A stretch of 64,000 bases of DNA, taken from Kordia antarctica. GTDB taxonomy: Bacteria > Bacteroidota > Bacteroidia > Flavobacteriales > Flavobacteriaceae. The first letter of the stretch is position 1. Each line of letters begins with the position of its first letter. The DNA lies in the NCBI RefSeq assembly GCF_009901525.1, contig NZ_CP019288.1:3129501-3193500 (forward strand), in the 5' to 3' direction. Both the position numbers and the translations under genes were made by a program. The notes beneath the pieces are model-generated. The model made no database searches. It was not told where the DNA came from and saw only the letters and a list, made by a program, of their open reading frames with translations. Of the stretch, positions 45,801 through 53,911 are shown in pieces.

Positions 45801-45969
45801 TTGGTTTGTTCGGAACGCCAGTTACTGCAGCACTTCTTCCGCCACGAAATGGTCCGACTAATCGGTATTCTACGTTTTTATAATAATCTTCGTTAAAGGT
45901 TTGTGCTTGTGTTTCAAAGGAAGTTCCTACCGTAAGTAGTAACACGGCTAATAAGGTTAAAAATCGCAT
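42862..45969 (-). CDS. Large sortilin/BNR-type beta-propeller protein (VPS10-like, glycosyl-hydrolase-like)
   Basis: The 1035-residue exported protein has a signal peptide (FLTLLAVLLLTVGTSFETQA) and many Asp-box repeats of the SxDxGxxW type: TTNGGRSWENI, SVDAGKTWTDA, SIDGGKTWKKT, STDSGETWTEI, RSDDGGETWNQ, THDGGETW-like and TTDYGKTWTKI. The repeats cover about 720 residues and form one or two beta-propellers of VPS10/sortilin type. The C-terminal 280 residues are a beta-sandwich segment followed by a long helical region (QKQFDFIKDVNETMDNAH). There is no T9SS tail. This is a common Bacteroidota family, often annotated glycosyl hydrolase without proven activity. Confidence 0.87.
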   Translation of the reverse strand: MRFLTLLAVLLLTVGTSFETQAQTFNEDYYKNVEYRLVGPFRGGRSAAVTGVPNKPNLFYFGATGGGVWKTTNGGRSWENISDGYFGGSIGSITVSKSDPNVMYVGGGEKTVRGNVSSGYGVWKSVDAGKTWTDAGLKNSRHIPRMAVHPTNSDIVYAGVMGNLYKPTQERGVYKSIDGGKTWKKTLFANENAGVVDLLIDPTNPRILYASTWRIRRTPYSLSSGGEGSALWKSTDSGETWTEISKHKGFPTDTLGIIGVTVSPLNNQRVWAIVENKEKGGLYRSDDGGETWNQVNSERKLRQRAWYYTRLYADTENVDVVYVLNVRYHKSTDGGRTFSTYNAPHGDHHDLWIAPENPKRMIIGDDGGAQVTYDGGETWSTYHNQPTSQFYRVTTDTSFPYRIYVAQQDNSTIRIPHRTDGRSISDDDWESTAGGESAHIAVDPKDNDIVYGGSYDGFLTRKNHRTGTVRAINVWPDNPMGHGAEGMKYRFQWNFPILFSKHNPNKLYTFSNRVHVTENEGQSWEIISPDLTRNDPEKLKSSGGPITQDNTSVEYYCTIFAAQESSVKEGLLWVGSDDGLLHVTQDGGQTWNNVTPNGMPEWMMINSIEPSAFDAGTCYIAGTKYKTGDFAPYLYKTTDYGKTWTKITNGINAEHFTRVVREDPKRKGLLYAGTETGMYISFNDGKNWQSFQLNLPIVPITDLTIKDNNLIVATQGRSLWIIDDLTVIHQQYTITKNSNILYTPKDTYRMRGGSRKGSKTDGTNHPNGVMTYFYLNDFDEKAEVSLTYSDASGKIIKTFSTKNKEKDKLEVEKGANQFVWNMSYKGTEKLKGMILWWASLEGPKAIPGDYKVKLTVKKDSINKVELTKPFTIVADPRAESTLADMQKQFDFIKDVNETMDNAHKSIKKIRKINGKLSSFAAQYKDDENVKELVDKANELKKKFTTIEEALYQTKNRSGQDPLNFPIRLTNKLGHLNSLVSMGDFAPTEQDIAVKNELSQQINQQLNTFNNLVDTEIKAFNEAFNTKKLNYLFIED

Positions 45970-46112
45970 TTTATGGGTTGGTTTAGTTTGAGGTATTAAA
46001 AATAAGGATATTCTTTTTTGCTTGCTAGTATTTAGGCTTTTTTGTGAGTTTTGGCGTTGCTGGTTGCTGGTTAAACTTATAAACTATTTTATATTTAAAA
46101 TTTCATTCATAG

Positions 46113-46161
46113 CGTCATTTCGAGTGAATTTGTGAAACAAATTTGTATCGAGAAATGCTTT
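46113..46161 (+). repeat. Interspersed intergenic repeat, CGTCATTTCGAGTG family
   Basis: CGTCATTTCGAGTGAATTTG followed by TTTGTATCGAGAAATGCTTT, non-coding. The same arrangement occurs at 56780 and 56934. It lies in the 226-base gap upstream of the large propeller gene and downstream of the MATE gene; nothing else is supported there. Confidence 0.7.
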
Positions 46162-46195
46162 TTAATTTAAAATTCAACATTTAGCATTTAAGATT

Positions 46196-47545
46196 TTATA
46201 ACGCCGTTTTCAAATTTCGTTTAACTTCTCTATTAAGATAGAATCCTGTAAGAATGGTTGATAACAAATCGGCAATTGGAAACGCAACCCAAACACCAAA
46301 AATGCCGAAGTATTGTGGTAATATTAGAATCAACGGAATGAGGAAGAATCCTTGTTTTGTGAGTGTCAATAATAGCGCTGGAATCGCTTTTCCAATGGCT
46401 TGAAAATATCCAGATCCAATCATTTGTACCGCAATTAATGGCGTGACTAAGAAAACCCAACGCAATGCACTTGGCGTATCGCGTAAAATGACTTCATCAT
46501 CCGTGAAAACGGAAACAATTTGTTCAGGAAAAAACATGATAATTGCAAAGATCGCAAGTGCCAATCCTGTTCCGTATTTTATAGAAATATTGATACTTTC
46601 GCGCACACGCTGATATTTTCCTGCTCCGTAATTAAACCCTGCAATTGGCAGAAATCCTTGGGAAATTCCCATGACTGGAAATAACGCAAACATCAACATT
46701 CTACTAATAATTCCATACATAGTCACAGAAGTTTCGCCACCATACATAAATAAGGTATGATTTAGAATGATAGACAAAATACTCACCATTCCTTGTCGCG
46801 CCAACGTTACGCCGCCGAGTTCTGTAATTTCTTTAACGATTTTGCGTTCCAATTTAAAACATTTTAATCGTATTTTGAGTTCGCTATGTTTTGAGAAGAA
46901 AAACCAATAGATAAATACAAAACAGATAAAGTATGAGATACAGGTTGCCCAAGCCGCGCCAGCCATTCCATAACCCAACACATTGATAAATAAGTAATCG
47001 CAGAAGATGTTTCCAATTGCAGGAAGAATCAACGCGATCATTGCAAATTTTGGTTTTCCTTCTGCACGAACTACAGGATTTCCCGTCATGCACAAGGCTA
47101 AAAACGGAATGCAATACATAATTATTGAATAGTATATTTCGGCTGGACCGAGAATTTTACCATTCGCACCAAAAAGTGCCAAAGCTTCTTCTTTAAAAAT
47201 CAATCCAACAATGACAAAGAAAACCGATAAACCAAACGACATCACAATTTGATTTCCAAAAACGCGTTGCGCTTTGTCTTGATCGTCAGAACCTAACGCA
47301 CGGGAAATGATGGACGCGCCACCAACTCCAATCGCCATTCCAATGGAAGCAATTAAAAAGGTAAGTGGAACTACAACGGTAATTCCTGCAATCGCCATCG
47401 GACCAATCCATTGTCCAACAAAAATGGTATCTACCACCATGTTTAGCGACATCACCAAAATTCCTATGGAAGCAGGAAGTGCTTGCGAAATAAGTAATTT
47501 CCCAATCGGTGCGTTGCCAAGTTCGGCAGAAGCTTTGTGTGCCAT
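46196..47545 (-). CDS. MATE family efflux transporter
   Basis: The 449-residue inner-membrane protein has 12 helices in two similar halves. The N-terminal half begins GKLLISQALPASIGILVMS and includes FVGQWIGPMAIAGI and GVGGASIISRALG; the second half has LGGVTLARQGMVSILSIILN and ISQGFLPIAGFNYGAG. It is a MATE Na+/H+-driven multidrug or metabolite exporter. The ATG overlaps the hemH stop by one base (TAATG read on the minus strand), so translation is coupled to hemH. Confidence 0.93.
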   Translation of the reverse strand: MAHKASAELGNAPIGKLLISQALPASIGILVMSLNMVVDTIFVGQWIGPMAIAGITVVVPLTFLIASIGMAIGVGGASIISRALGSDDQDKAQRVFGNQIVMSFGLSVFFVIVGLIFKEEALALFGANGKILGPAEIYYSIIMYCIPFLALCMTGNPVVRAEGKPKFAMIALILPAIGNIFCDYLFINVLGYGMAGAAWATCISYFICFVFIYWFFFSKHSELKIRLKCFKLERKIVKEITELGGVTLARQGMVSILSIILNHTLFMYGGETSVTMYGIISRMLMFALFPVMGISQGFLPIAGFNYGAGKYQRVRESINISIKYGTGLALAIFAIIMFFPEQIVSVFTDDEVILRDTPSALRWVFLVTPLIAVQMIGSGYFQAIGKAIPALLLTLTKQGFFLIPLILILPQYFGIFGVWVAFPIADLLSTILTGFYLNREVKRNLKTAL

Positions 47546-48582
47546 TAAGCGGTAACTTCCTCTTTAGAAGTTACGCTCCATTCGTTAATCCAACGTGTCA
47601 TTACTTTTACCCAATCGTCGCTGTCATTTAAGCAAGGAATGTGTTTGTATTCTTCTCCGCCAGCTTCTTTAAATTGCTCTTCTCCTTCCATTGCAATTTC
47701 TTCCAATGTTTCCAAACAATCTGATACAAATGCAGGTGTAATAACCACTAAATTCTTTTTTCCTTCTGTTGGAAAACGCTCAAATTCAAAATCTGTATAG
47801 GGTTTTAACCAAGGATCGCCACCTAAACGTGATTGAAATGAGTTGCTATGTTTTTCTACTGGCAAGTCTAAATATTTTGCAATTTCTTTCGTCGTTTCAA
47901 AACATTGATGTCTGTAACACGTTGCGTGTGCTTTGGATGCAGTTTCGCAACAACTTCCATCAATTTTGCAATGTGAGTTTGTTGGATCGCTTTTGCGGAT
48001 GTGCCGCTCAGGAATTCCATGATATGAGAATAAAATATGATCGTAATCAACGCCTTCTAAGTGCGATTTTATGTTTTCAGACATCACACGAATGTAATCT
48101 GGATGCTTGTAGAATGGTGGAACAAACGTCAACTTCATGTTTGAAAAATGCTTCTGTTGTTGTTCTTTCGTTTTTTCGATGACGGTTTCCGAAGAAGACA
48201 TTGCATAATGCGGATATAAAGGTACTACTAAAACTTCATCAACGCCTTGTTCTTGCAATTCCATCAATCCTTTTTGAATACTCATAGAACCGTAACGCAT
48301 TCCTAATGCAACAGGAATTTTGGCGCGTTCTTGTACTTTTTTATGAAAACGTTCTGAAATAACAATTAATGGAGAACCTTCTTCCCACCAAATTTTTTGA
48401 TAGGCTTTTGCCGATTTTTTTGGACGCGTATTTAAGATAATTCCTTTTACTAAAAACGCACGAAGTAAATACGGAACGTCAATCACGCGTTTGTCCATTA
48501 AAAATTCGCCTAAGTATTTTTTTACATCTTTAGGATTTGGGCTATCTGGCGAGCCTAAATTTATCAATAATACACCTTTCAT
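47545..48582 (-). CDS. hemH: Ferrochelatase
   Basis: The 345-residue enzyme inserts Fe2+ into protoporphyrin IX. It has GVLLINLGSPDSP at the N-terminus, LVVPLYPHYAMSSSETV, the metal-binding His in ILFSYHGIPERHI and the C-terminal FQSRLGGDPWLKPYT. Start ATG 48582. Its start region (48577-48594) is duplicated exactly at 48667-48684, creating a 13-codon upstream ORF. Together with hemJ and the hemA-hemCD and hemE genes it completes much of the heme pathway; hemB, hemF/N and hemL are outside the window. Confidence 0.96.
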   Translation of the reverse strand: MKGVLLINLGSPDSPNPKDVKKYLGEFLMDKRVIDVPYLLRAFLVKGIILNTRPKKSAKAYQKIWWEEGSPLIVISERFHKKVQERAKIPVALGMRYGSMSIQKGLMELQEQGVDEVLVVPLYPHYAMSSSETVIEKTKEQQQKHFSNMKLTFVPPFYKHPDYIRVMSENIKSHLEGVDYDHILFSYHGIPERHIRKSDPTNSHCKIDGSCCETASKAHATCYRHQCFETTKEIAKYLDLPVEKHSNSFQSRLGGDPWLKPYTDFEFERFPTEGKKNLVVITPAFVSDCLETLEEIAMEGEEQFKEAGGEEYKHIPCLNDSDDWVKVMTRWINEWSVTSKEEVTA

Positions 48583-48630
48583 GTGTTTGTTTTTATTGTT
48601 TTTTACTTGTCACATGCTGTTCGCTATGAA

Positions 48631-48672
48631 TCATTTACTTAAATGATAAAATTTTGAACATGCTCGTTTCAT
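48631..48672 (-). CDS. Short upstream ORF in the hemH leader (possible leader peptide)
   Basis: ATG 48672 opens a 13-codon frame (MKRACSKFYHLSK) ending at TGA 48631. Its initiation context is an exact 18-base copy of that of hemH. It lies between the candidate -7 element (48704-48711) and hemH. It could be a regulatory leader peptide or a decayed relic of a duplicated start. Confidence 0.35.
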   Translation of the reverse strand: MKRACSKFYHLSK

Positions 48673-48703
48673 GTGTTTGTTTTTTTCAGTTTTTAACGAA
48701 TTA

Positions 48704-48711
48704 CAAAATTA
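48704..48711 (-). promoter_or_regulatory. Candidate -7 element for hemH
   Basis: On the minus strand this reads TAATTTTG, fitting TAnnTTTG. The required TTG 19-21 bases upstream is not exact (TTC near 48734). The rest of the 359-base gap between hemH and the TraB/GumN gene shows no further feature. Confidence 0.35.
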
Positions 48712-48941
48712 CGATTCTAACTTTAATAAATGAATACGACATCATAGGAAATGTCTATACAGGCATTGAAAAGGCATTTTTACGTTTATACCATCTCTAC
48801 ATTGAAATCAAAATAGAAATGGTATTATGATTCTATTAACACGAAAGAATTTATATCTTTAGTACATTGAACTCAGTTTAAGCAAGTTCATTGTTAAACT
48901 GATTACCGATGTTAGTTACCATTAAATTTCCACCTATTTTT

Positions 48942-51900
48942 ATGAGAGTTTATATATCCTTTTTATTCCTGTTTTACGCGTCTATCCTTTTTTCACAAGA
49001 AAATAAACAAAGTCTTCTTTGGGAGGTTTCTGGAAACGGAATGGAAAAACCTTCGTTTTTATACGGAACCATGCACGTAAGTAAAAAAGTAGCATTTCGC
49101 TTAGATGATGTTTTTTTTAAAGCGTTAAACGAAGCCGAAACGGTAGCTTTAGAATCCGATCCTACAACTTGGTTGGCGCACAATTATGAAAGCATGTCTA
49201 GCTCGTCTGCAAGAAGAAGTTATGGAGGCGGACAAAATTTTTATAGCCTAAACTTTAATCCGCAGTTTTCCAAGAAAATAATTGTACGCAGTATTATTCG
49301 GTTTGATAATAGAATCATCAACGGATATTTATACCGAAAACAAGCTGGCGCAGATGATTTTGAAGAAGAAACCTACTTAGATATGTTTATTTATCAAGCT
49401 GGAAAAAAGAACAATAAACCTATTATAAGCTTAGAAAATATTGAAGAAGCTCGGTATTTGACTTCGCGCGCAGCGTATAATGTGCGAAAGAAGAAAATAG
49501 ATGAATGGATTCAGAAAAAATTCAAAAATAAAAACCGATATACATTACAAGAAGACGTGTATAGAGACCGAAATATTGACTTGCTAGATTCTATTGGTGC
49601 AGCTACAAATACGGAGTTTTTCCGTGAACATATGTTGTATAAGCGCAATGAAAATATGGTCATTGTCATGGATTCATTAATGCAACACAAAACTGTTTTT
49701 GCAGGCGTTGGCGCAGCACATTTAGCAGGCGAAAAAGGCATGTTGCAAATGCTTGAAGATAGAGGTTACACTGTAAAACCGCTCACTTCCGAACAAACTG
49801 ATTATGCACTAAAAGCGAAAGCCGATTTGGAAGAATTACACGTAAAACCGTATTTGAATACGTATAGTACGCCAGATGGTTTTATTACAATAAAAACCTT
49901 CGATGAACTTCGCGAATTTGTATATAAAGATCAAAAATTTTACTTAGCGCCCGATATGACAAATGGTGCATATTTAACGATTACACGACTGAATACGTAT
50001 GATCATTTTCCGAATGAAGAAAAAATTACGCTGGACGAAATTGATCCGTTATTATATGAAGATATTCCTGGCGATATTATTTCTAAAACGCCATTGACAA
50101 GTCCGTTTCCAGGATTTAGCATTGTGAATAAAACCACAAAAGGCGATTACCAAAAGTATCATATTTACAAAACGCCTTTGGAAATTATCATCATCAAATT
50201 TGCTGGAAAGAAGGATTTTGTATTGCAATATGAACAAGAAATTTTTGATTCTATCGAATTTCGTTCTTCTACGGAAGAAATGAAAACATATACGTCCGAA
50301 TATACTAAATATGAGTTTTTATTTCCTGCGAATTTTATTTCGGACAATACAAAAAACGTTGGAAATAAGTTGTTACAAGCCGAAGTTAACGACCAATATT
50401 ATTTCTTCAAAGAAGTGTACAGCACCGACGTTTCTTATATTGAAGAAGATGCATTTGAAGCGGAATATATTCATGATAATTTCTATAAAAATTTAGACAT
50501 CAAAAAGATTGACGGCAAGTTTACAGCATCTACATATACGAGTTACGAATCGTCAGCCATTATAGATAGCATCACGAAACAACACATTTATTTAAAAACT
50601 GTGATAAAAGACGAAAGCTATTATTTGCTCGGCTATATTGGCGATCATAAAGAAAAAGCAACGACTTATTTTAATTCGTTCAAACTAAAAAAACCAACGT
50701 ATAAAAAGTTCGAAACAGTGATTGACACATCATTGCATTTTTCTGTATTGACGAATACCAAACAGCCTGCAACAAGATCGAGCAGTTCTAGCAGATACAG
50801 CGCTGAGAAAAAAGCATACGATCAAGAGAAAAAATACATTACGTATACGTCAAAAAGTAACGAGAAAATATTTGTAAAACGCATAAAATATCACGATTTA
50901 CAAATGTATCATAACATTGATAGTTTGTGGAGTTCTATGGAGCGTGGCTACAAATTTGGTTTTGTGATTGAAGATAAAAAATACGAAGAAAAAGACAACA
51001 TGTTTTACAGTACATATGTCATAAAAGATACGGCGAGCGCAAAGCGAATTTACATGAAAAACATCTTAAAAAAAGGTGTTTTATTTGGCTTGCTTACGCT
51101 AGAAGATTCCATTTCAGAACCATCTGATTTTGTCAAGAATTTTTACGAAACTTTCACTCCTTTAGATACGTTACTTGGGAAAGATGTGTTTGCTGATAAA
51201 ACAGGAATTTTCTTTGATGGAATCAAAAATAATGATAGCATTGTGCTAAAATCGTTCGCAAAAATTAAGTTTACAGACAAACACGCAAACACGATTATTT
51301 CTATCTTACATGAACATGATTTTCCAGATGATCGGGAAAACATCAAAAACTACTTAATTACGTCACTTGGAAAGCTGAAAAATGCACGAATTCATCCATT
51401 TTTTGAAGACTTATATGTGAATGCATACGATAAACCAAAAACGCAAACAGCAATCTTAAAATCATTATTATCGCAAAAAGATGAAGCTTCCTATACATTG
51501 GTGCTTTCGCTGTTGGAAAAAGATTTTCCGCTAGATTCTAGAGGCACAAATACCTTATTTAAAGCCGGAAAAGACAATTTATTACTGAAGAAAGAATTGT
51601 TTCCTGAATTGTTGAAATATTCGAGTATTGAAGAATATAAAACGCCAATTTATTCGTTGTTAACAGAACTCCGCGATAGTAGTCTCATCAAACCAAAAAT
51701 ATATAAAAAATATAAAAATCAATTGCTAAATGATGCTAAAATTGAAATCAAACGAAACTTAGGAAAATCAACTTCTTACAGTTATAAAAGTAGCAGCGCG
51801 TTGAGTAATTATGTGAAATTATTATTTCCGTTTCGAAAGGATAAAAAGATTCAGGATTTCTTCAATAAATTAATCAAAACAGAAGCGCGAACTGCGTTGA

Positions 51901-52391
51901 CAACCTATTTGGGATTGTTGGCAGAAAATGGCGAAATGATTCCGCAGGAACTAAAAAATAAAACCATTTTTGAGTCAAAAGCATTGGCTTTTACATTAAA
52001 AGAATTAGCAGACAAAAATTTACTTGCCATTGTTCCCGATTCTTTAAAAACACAACAACGCTATGCAAAAGCACGATTGCTAAGTCGTGTTAGTTTTGAT
52101 GAAGAAAAAGATACAATTTCATTTGTAAAATCTGAAACTGTAGAAAATGAAGATGGAATAATTACGATTTACTTTTTCAAAATAAAAAAGGAAAGTCGCT
52201 ACAACAACAGCACAAAATTATATCACATCGCATTTTTGAATAAACCAACCTTGAATACGAAAATCTATTTAGTAATTAAAAGCTATAGTGGCGAACGAAT
52301 TTATGGCGATGAAATTGATGATGAATTGTTTGATAATGCGATTGAATTGGTGAAGTATAAGAAGCGAAAAAGAATTAGTGGACGGAGATAG
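48942..52391 (+). CDS. Large TraB/GumN domain protein of unknown function
   Basis: The 1149-residue protein starts at ATG 48942 (MRVYISFLFLFYASILFSQ, signal peptide); an in-frame ATG 33 bases earlier is less likely. Residues 20-280 are a TraB/GumN domain: LLWEVSGNGMEKPSFLYGTMHVS with the GTMH motif, and VFAGVGAAHLAGEKGMLQML near residue 255 with the GAxHL motif. About 850 further residues are unassigned, with charged Lys/Glu/Asp-rich repeats of aromatic strand pairs and a helical C-terminal third (YKTPIYSLLTELRD). The family is widespread but usually about 300 residues. Function of either part is unknown. Confidence 0.85.
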   Translation: MRVYISFLFLFYASILFSQENKQSLLWEVSGNGMEKPSFLYGTMHVSKKVAFRLDDVFFKALNEAETVALESDPTTWLAHNYESMSSSSARRSYGGGQNFYSLNFNPQFSKKIIVRSIIRFDNRIINGYLYRKQAGADDFEEETYLDMFIYQAGKKNNKPIISLENIEEARYLTSRAAYNVRKKKIDEWIQKKFKNKNRYTLQEDVYRDRNIDLLDSIGAATNTEFFREHMLYKRNENMVIVMDSLMQHKTVFAGVGAAHLAGEKGMLQMLEDRGYTVKPLTSEQTDYALKAKADLEELHVKPYLNTYSTPDGFITIKTFDELREFVYKDQKFYLAPDMTNGAYLTITRLNTYDHFPNEEKITLDEIDPLLYEDIPGDIISKTPLTSPFPGFSIVNKTTKGDYQKYHIYKTPLEIIIIKFAGKKDFVLQYEQEIFDSIEFRSSTEEMKTYTSEYTKYEFLFPANFISDNTKNVGNKLLQAEVNDQYYFFKEVYSTDVSYIEEDAFEAEYIHDNFYKNLDIKKIDGKFTASTYTSYESSAIIDSITKQHIYLKTVIKDESYYLLGYIGDHKEKATTYFNSFKLKKPTYKKFETVIDTSLHFSVLTNTKQPATRSSSSSRYSAEKKAYDQEKKYITYTSKSNEKIFVKRIKYHDLQMYHNIDSLWSSMERGYKFGFVIEDKKYEEKDNMFYSTYVIKDTASAKRIYMKNILKKGVLFGLLTLEDSISEPSDFVKNFYETFTPLDTLLGKDVFADKTGIFFDGIKNNDSIVLKSFAKIKFTDKHANTIISILHEHDFPDDRENIKNYLITSLGKLKNARIHPFFEDLYVNAYDKPKTQTAILKSLLSQKDEASYTLVLSLLEKDFPLDSRGTNTLFKAGKDNLLLKKELFPELLKYSSIEEYKTPIYSLLTELRDSSLIKPKIYKKYKNQLLNDAKIEIKRNLGKSTSYSYKSSSALSNYVKLLFPFRKDKKIQDFFNKLIKTEARTALTTYLGLLAENGEMIPQELKNKTIFESKALAFTLKELADKNLLAIVPDSLKTQQRYAKARLLSRVSFDEEKDTISFVKSETVENEDGIITIYFFKIKKESRYNNSTKLYHIAFLNKPTLNTKIYLVIKSYSGERIYGDEIDDELFDNAIELVKYKKRKRISGRR

Positions 52392-52428
52392 GTTGTTGGA
52401 CTTGCTTAGACTTTTTTTAAGTACGAAA

Positions 52429-52479
52429 GCTAGCGAAAACTTCACGTATGCTGAGTTTATCGAAGTAAACTCGTGCCGA
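52429..52479 (+). repeat. Degenerate copy of the interspersed palindromic repeat
   Basis: It starts GCTAGCGAAAAC and ends AACTCGTGCCGA like the arms at 21727 and 52692. It contains gagttta (52453-52459) with taaactc (52466-52472). Confidence 0.5.
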
Positions 52480-52585
52480 CAAACAAACTAAAAACATTCG
52501 TGAATTTGTGGCAAAAAATAATTAACGATTAACGATTGTTGATTTTTTTATTATGATTGGACTCACTGTTATGAGAAGATGAATC

Positions 52586-52608
52586 AATACTGAATCAAGT
52601 TCAGCACA
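52586..52608 (+). repeat. 23-base word shared with the 37.0-kb element
   Basis: It is identical to 37021-37043 (starts AATACTGAATC, ends GTTCAGCACA) and also non-coding there. The surrounding part of the 427-base gap 52392-52818 shows no gene. Confidence 0.6.
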
Positions 52609-52691
52609 TGGTTCAGCTTGACGAAAGAAACCGTAAAATACTAAAGTTTTCAATCCTGCAATCATTAAATATTTCAATTAATCACAAAACA

Positions 52692-52772
52692 GCTAGTGCA
52701 AGTTTTCAACTCGTGCCGATAAATAAGTTAAAAGATTCTCTGCGTCGGCACAAGTTGAAAACTTGCGCTAGC
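52692..52772. repeat. Long imperfect palindrome, MITE-like
   Basis: The left arm 52692-52719 (begins GCTAGTGCAAG, ends CTCGTGCCGA) and the right arm 52745-52772 are reverse complements in 26 of 28 positions, with a 25-base loop. Single arms or degenerate copies occur at 21727 and 52429. There is no ORF inside. It lies in the gap between the convergent TraB/GumN and AraC genes. Confidence 0.8.
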
Positions 52773-52818
52773 AAACGGAATGATTCAATCTTTCAATTCT
52801 TAAATCTTTCAATCAAAA

Positions 52819-53706
52819 CTAATTCACACTCGCTAAAATATACTTCTTCGGTGTTGTTCCATATTTCTTTTTAAACGCCGCAATAAAGTGACTTGCAGTA
52901 CTGTAGCCAACTTTATGCCCAACTTCGTTTACATTATAACTTCCCGACTCTAGTAGTTTTCGTGCGTATTCCATTTTATAATCAAACAAAAAGCTGAATA
53001 CGGAATCGCCATAAATTTGCTTAAAACCTTCTTTTAGTTTCTTAATATTCAAACCAACTTCATTTGCCAATTCTTGCAATCCTGGCGGTTCTGCCATATT
53101 TGCGATGACAATATCTTTTGCACGACGGATTTTCAATACATTTTCTTCATCAACCAAAAACGGACATTGCTCAATATCAGCATCTTCACTTCTGTTAAAA
53201 TACAAGCTTAGCAATTCGTACGCTTTTCCTTTTAAGTATAATTTTTTGATAGATTCGTGCATGTTGTTATTAATCATCTGATTCAACACAACTGCCATTA
53301 TCGGTGTAATTTCTTTGTTATCATAATACTTTTTATCTTTCTTATCGGCATTCAAAAAGTGAATGTAATTTGCTTCGAGCGAAAACAACGAATGAAATTT
53401 TTTAATCGGAATCAAGAGAGAAATCAACCAAGTTTTGGACTTTACTTCCACATTAATTGGCAAATCGGTTTGCGGATTGTACAACAACAACGCATGTTCA
53501 TCCAACACATCAAACGAATAACGTCCGTTGTTAAAATTGAACTTGCATTCACCTTTAATACAAAAATGAAATTGTATAAAACTACTGTCAATTTCTCGGA
53601 TAAGTTGCTGAGTATCATCACTCTCATTTTGAAGCTTTAAAATATAAAAACCTTCTTCCACTTGGGTCTCTTGAAAAGTTCCTTGAGCGTTGTTTTTTTC
53701 TTCCAT
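52819..53706 (-). CDS. AraC family transcriptional regulator divergent from hemA
   Basis: The 295-residue regulator has an N-terminal region of about 190 residues without a clear cupin motif (FIQFHFCIKGECKFNFNNG), and a C-terminal AraC domain with both helix-turn-helices, GLQELANEVGLNIKKLKEGF and VNEVGHKVGYSTASHFIAAF. Such regulators occur next to hemA in other Flavobacteriia and may respond to iron or heme; that link is inference. Its first codons contain a 24-base segment that recurs, with two changes, in the hemA promoter (53843-53866). Confidence 0.9.
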   Translation of the reverse strand: MEEKNNAQGTFQETQVEEGFYILKLQNESDDTQQLIREIDSSFIQFHFCIKGECKFNFNNGRYSFDVLDEHALLLYNPQTDLPINVEVKSKTWLISLLIPIKKFHSLFSLEANYIHFLNADKKDKKYYDNKEITPIMAVVLNQMINNNMHESIKKLYLKGKAYELLSLYFNRSEDADIEQCPFLVDEENVLKIRRAKDIVIANMAEPPGLQELANEVGLNIKKLKEGFKQIYGDSVFSFLFDYKMEYARKLLESGSYNVNEVGHKVGYSTASHFIAAFKKKYGTTPKKYILASVN

Positions 53707-53858
53707 AAGTAGAAATACCTGTTTTTGCTTTATTTAGAATGATTCTACACTAAACCACTTAAAAAGCCTTAATTTGCTGTAAATTTACAACATTTCGCAA
53801 GTTTTTTATACGAAATGCACTTAAAAAACTTAGAGCGACACTAAAAGTCCTTTGAGCG

Positions 53859-53890
53859 TTGTTTTTATTAAACCTCGAATGATACTTTTG
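53859..53890 (+). promoter_or_regulatory. Candidate promoter of hemA
   Basis: TTG (53859-53861), 21-base spacer, TACTTTTG (53883-53890), 22 bases before ATG 53912. This decides the hemA start in favour of 53912, since the upstream in-frame ATG at 53852 would lie inside the promoter. Confidence 0.65.
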
Positions 53891-53911
53891 TTAACGATTT
53901 CAAAAATCCCC

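Noticed and set aside
42862-45969. Assigning the large propeller as an active glycosidase
   Set aside because: Only the Asp-box beta-propeller is visible; no catalytic residues of a glycoside hydrolase family could be identified.
53852-53911. A 20-residue N-terminal extension of hemA
   Set aside because: It lies within the TTG-N21-TACTTTTG promoter and adds residues atypical of glutamyl-tRNA reductase; ATG 53912 is preferred.
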